The position numbers and the translations under genes are program-made. 64,000 bases of DNA from Paenibacillus periandrae (GTDB lineage: Bacteria > Bacillota > Bacilli > Paenibacillales > NBRC-103111). The stretch covers positions 62,001 through 126,000 of the forward strand of contig NZ_JAJNMU010000008.1 in assembly GCF_022458865.1 (NCBI RefSeq), written 5' to 3'. Shown in pieces: positions 61,884-64,000 of the stretch. The notes under the pieces are model-generated. The model worked only from the letters and a program-made list of their open reading frames with translations, searched no databases and had not been told where the DNA came from. Within the stretch, counting starts at the first letter, position 1, and each line of letters starts with the position of its first letter.

Positions 61884-64000
61884 CTACACCTCTTCATTAG
61901 ATTCGTCGTCCTTTTCAAGTCGGCGCCATACTTCTTCGTCATCCAAAGAAGGAAGTACTCGTACATCATCCTGATTTACTAAAGAATCAAAATGACATAC
62001 TGGCTGGTAAGAGCAAAATTGGCAAGGTAGCTTTTTTCCATTGAGTGTAGGCTGGATTTCAACATGGCCATCGATAATACCATTACCTACATCCGTAATT
62101 ACTTTACGTACGTGATTTTGAAGTCGCTCAAACTGCTCTTTGCTTGCCACAGACGCATTCTTGTAGAAAGTGCCATCTTTTTTAAATGAAACCGGAAGGA
62201 AATCTGATTCACCACCTGCTAAGGTATTATCCATTTTCCCGAGCATTTCATTATCAGCAAGCAATAGACCTTTCATTTTGAACTGTTTGAGAATTTCTTT
62301 CTCGACTTGCTCAGCATCAATTGGGTTGGTGAGATTGAGTAATGGGTTGTGTACATGCATATACAGGGCGCCAGCTGCATTGCCTTGCTGACCTAACCAT
62401 ACTTTAGAATGTGACAACACTACGTCTAAGTAAGTGAGTAATTGTAGCGAGGTACCGTGGTAGACATTCGATAAATCAAGTGAAGTTTTGCTTGATTTGT
62501 AGTCAATAATGCGTAGGAAAGTTCCATTTGATAAGTTTGCTTGGTCAACGCGATCGATTCTTCCTACAACCTCAAGCGTCTTCCCTTTATCCAATGGAAT
62601 TATGAGGGATGGCAGTGTTTCCCCTGGACCAAAAGCTAATTCCAGTCCAACCGGAACGAATTCACTTTGAAGGTTATGTTCCAACAGCACTTTTGCCGTT
62701 TTGCTAACTACTTCTTTTAACTTTTTGGCGATGTGTCGGTACCTAAACGTACTACTTAAGATGTCACCTTGTAATCGAGGACTGAGTATGTCCACAATGG
62801 TAGAGACTCGGTGATATAATTCTTCGTCAGTGATAATCACATCGAGCTTGTCCTCACGTTGTAGTTCTTTCATGAGTCCTGTTAATGCTGCGTGGTATAG
62901 ACGCCCAATATCGGGATTATTTAACTTATAGATTTTACGTTCTTCCAGTTTCAGACCGCTTGCCGCGAAATGCGAGAAAGGACATCCAACGTACTTCTCC
63001 ATTCTCGATACGCTTGTCTTCAACAGATCACCATATAAAAGTTCTCCGACTTCTGGTCGCAAAAGTGATTCTTGATTCCGGTAATCGATTGCAGCAAAAA
63101 CTTTTTGAATTCGGTCTCCATAGCCATTATTTAAAAGCCAGTTATACACTGCAAACCACCCAGGAGCAATCGTCATTCCTCTTGTCCATTCCTTAAGCAT
63201 CGTCACTAAATGAGTCAAAGTCTTTTCCGGATTAGAAACAAAAGCCAGTTGTTCTTCGTGCGGCATTTGGACATCAGGCATTTGACCGATCAGTTCCTCT
63301 TTAATGTCAGGGAACAATCGCCTCACATGCGTTAAGATTTCTGAAGGTAATAACGATTTGCCCTCTTCATCGGATAATGGATAACTTAGCCATAATTTGT
63401 GGGACGGTCCGCACAAAACGGTGTAGATGAGGAACTGCTCATCCAGTAGTTTTCTCGTAACACTATCGGCAATTTCAATACCGTTTTCGATTAACCATTC
63501 CCGCTCCTCTTCGGTAATGACACCCGCTTCATCAAACGATTTGGGGAGTATTCCATCATTACAACCAAGAACGAAGGCTACCTTCATTTGGGCAGATCTG
63601 GTGCGATCTATGCTCCCGACTAATACCTGATCAAGCGATGGAGGTACCAGCCCCTGCTGAATGCTTTCCAAACCAGTTTGGACTAGCGTAGAGAAAATAT
63701 CCAGACTCACTTTGTCATTCCCTATCACATCAACCATCTGTTCCAACATCGAAATCACATTTTCCCATATTTGGGCATGTTCCTTTGCCTTCTCCGGTTG
63801 TCCTGCAACTAAACACTCATCTGACCAATGCAGAATCCGTTCAGGAGCCTTCACCTCAACCAAGTACTTGTATAAGGCAATTACACGTTCGCGAATCGTC
63901 TGGGACTCGTTAAGGTCCTTCTCAAGGCTTCTTAATGGCTTAGCGATCATACGCCGACACCTGTCCATTCGTTTGTTGAAAGATTCATCCGTATCGACAG
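61884..64000 (-). CDS. addB: AddB, helicase/nuclease subunit B, C-terminal part
   Basis: About 705 C-terminal residues of AddB; the frame stays open to the window edge. Visible are the inactivated-helicase region (FVLGCNDGILP), a Cys near YVGCPFSHFA, the nuclease motif (FLRIIDYKSSKT) and the C-terminal iron-sulfur Cys set (CQFCSYQPVC). AddB supports end-binding and processing by AddA. It is directly upstream of addA. The leader, if any, lies beyond the window. Confidence 0.93.
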   Translation of the reverse strand, partial: VDTDESFNKRMDRCRRMIAKPLRSLEKDLNESQTIRERVIALYKYLVEVKAPERILHWSDECLVAGQPEKAKEHAQIWENVISMLEQMVDVIGNDKVSLDIFSTLVQTGLESIQQGLVPPSLDQVLVGSIDRTRSAQMKVAFVLGCNDGILPKSFDEAGVITEEEREWLIENGIEIADSVTRKLLDEQFLIYTVLCGPSHKLWLSYPLSDEEGKSLLPSEILTHVRRLFPDIKEELIGQMPDVQMPHEEQLAFVSNPEKTLTHLVTMLKEWTRGMTIAPGWFAVYNWLLNNGYGDRIQKVFAAIDYRNQESLLRPEVGELLYGDLLKTSVSRMEKYVGCPFSHFAASGLKLEERKIYKLNNPDIGRLYHAALTGLMKELQREDKLDVIITDEELYHRVSTIVDILSPRLQGDILSSTFRYRHIAKKLKEVVSKTAKVLLEHNLQSEFVPVGLELAFGPGETLPSLIIPLDKGKTLEVVGRIDRVDQANLSNGTFLRIIDYKSSKTSLDLSNVYHGTSLQLLTYLDVVLSHSKVWLGQQGNAAGALYMHVHNPLLNLTNPIDAEQVEKEILKQFKMKGLLLADNEMLGKMDNTLAGGESDFLPVSFKKDGTFYKNASVASKEQFERLQNHVRKVITDVGNGIIDGHVEIQPTLNGKKLPCQFCSYQPVCHFDSLVNQDDVRVLPSLDDEEVWRRLEKDDESNEEV

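Noticed and set aside
58089..64000. AddAB as proof that the right end is chromosomal
   Set aside because: addBA is usually chromosomal, but here the next gene has a class II leader and a VirB11-like product and no junction is visible. The question is left open.

Overview
The window looks like a large conjugative plasmid, or an integrative conjugative element, of an AT-rich spore-forming Bacillota. The order Bacillales is likely and Paenibacillaceae-like is my guess. Clues are Gram-positive Shine-Dalgarno (SD) sites, the addB-addA order, a LexA repressor, a Spo0E-like gene and a Gram-positive type IV secretion system (T4SS) with a CwlT-like muramidase. Nearly every gene is on the minus strand. 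No rRNA, tRNA, CRISPR array, insertion sequence or DNA polymerase gene was seen, and the element's ends are not visible.

Layout, left to right. 0-3.4 kb: BdbC/BdbD thiol oxidation pair, LexA, and a Rad52-like annealing protein with two small partners. 3.5-12.8 kb: one T4SS operon (pilin-like, PrgI-like, split VirB4, VirB6-like, CwlT-like) ending in a Spo0E-like gene. 12.9-17.9 kb: hypothetical proteins and a divergent sliding clamp (DnaN). 18.3-30.4 kb: a DNA-modification block with three C5-cytosine methyltransferases that share a SymE/AbrB-like N-terminal region, a lone DndC homologue, and unknown genes. 30.4-37.2 kb: small unknown genes and gene remnants. 37.5-42.3 kb: a broken ligA copy, intact LigA and a 5'-3' exonuclease. 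42.3-45.0 kb: a plus-strand island of small genes with five copies of a 15-bp repeat. 45.2-49.9 kb: a DpdA/TGT-like enzyme, a CHC2/TOPRIM primase and a NYN-domain protein. 50-55.5 kb: a relaxase-like protein, an S1-domain protein and a VirD4 coupling protein. 55.6-64 kb: small plus-strand genes, a degenerate VirB11-like ATPase and AddA/AddB (AddB runs off the edge).

The most striking structure is not a gene. About twenty transcription units on the minus strand start with a 5' leader in which a conserved small hairpin is followed by an intrinsic terminator whose U-tract usually lies 25-85 nt before the first start codon. There are two hairpin families. Class I (14 leaders) has an outer stem of about 5 bp, a covarying 3-bp inner stem and usually an ANGC tetraloop. 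It precedes replication, modification and hypothetical genes (dnaN, ligA, exonuclease, primase, the dndC operon, the NYN operon and others). Class II (5 leaders) is a covarying 5-bp stem closed by GG/CC with the loop RAGCA, and it overlaps the 5' arm of the terminator. It precedes conjugation genes (bdbDC, the pilin/T4SS operon, the S1/relaxase operon, virD4 and the virB11-like gene). This suggests two element-wide antitermination regulons, one for maintenance and one for transfer. The sensing factor is unknown; the S1-domain protein is one candidate.

Functionally, the element seems to carry its own replication and repair set (clamp, ligase, exonuclease, primase, single-strand annealing protein, AddAB, LexA), a rich DNA-modification set (three 5mC-type enzymes, DndC, DpdA-like) and a full Gram-positive conjugation machine. 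Functions are inferred from motifs read by eye; no database search was possible.
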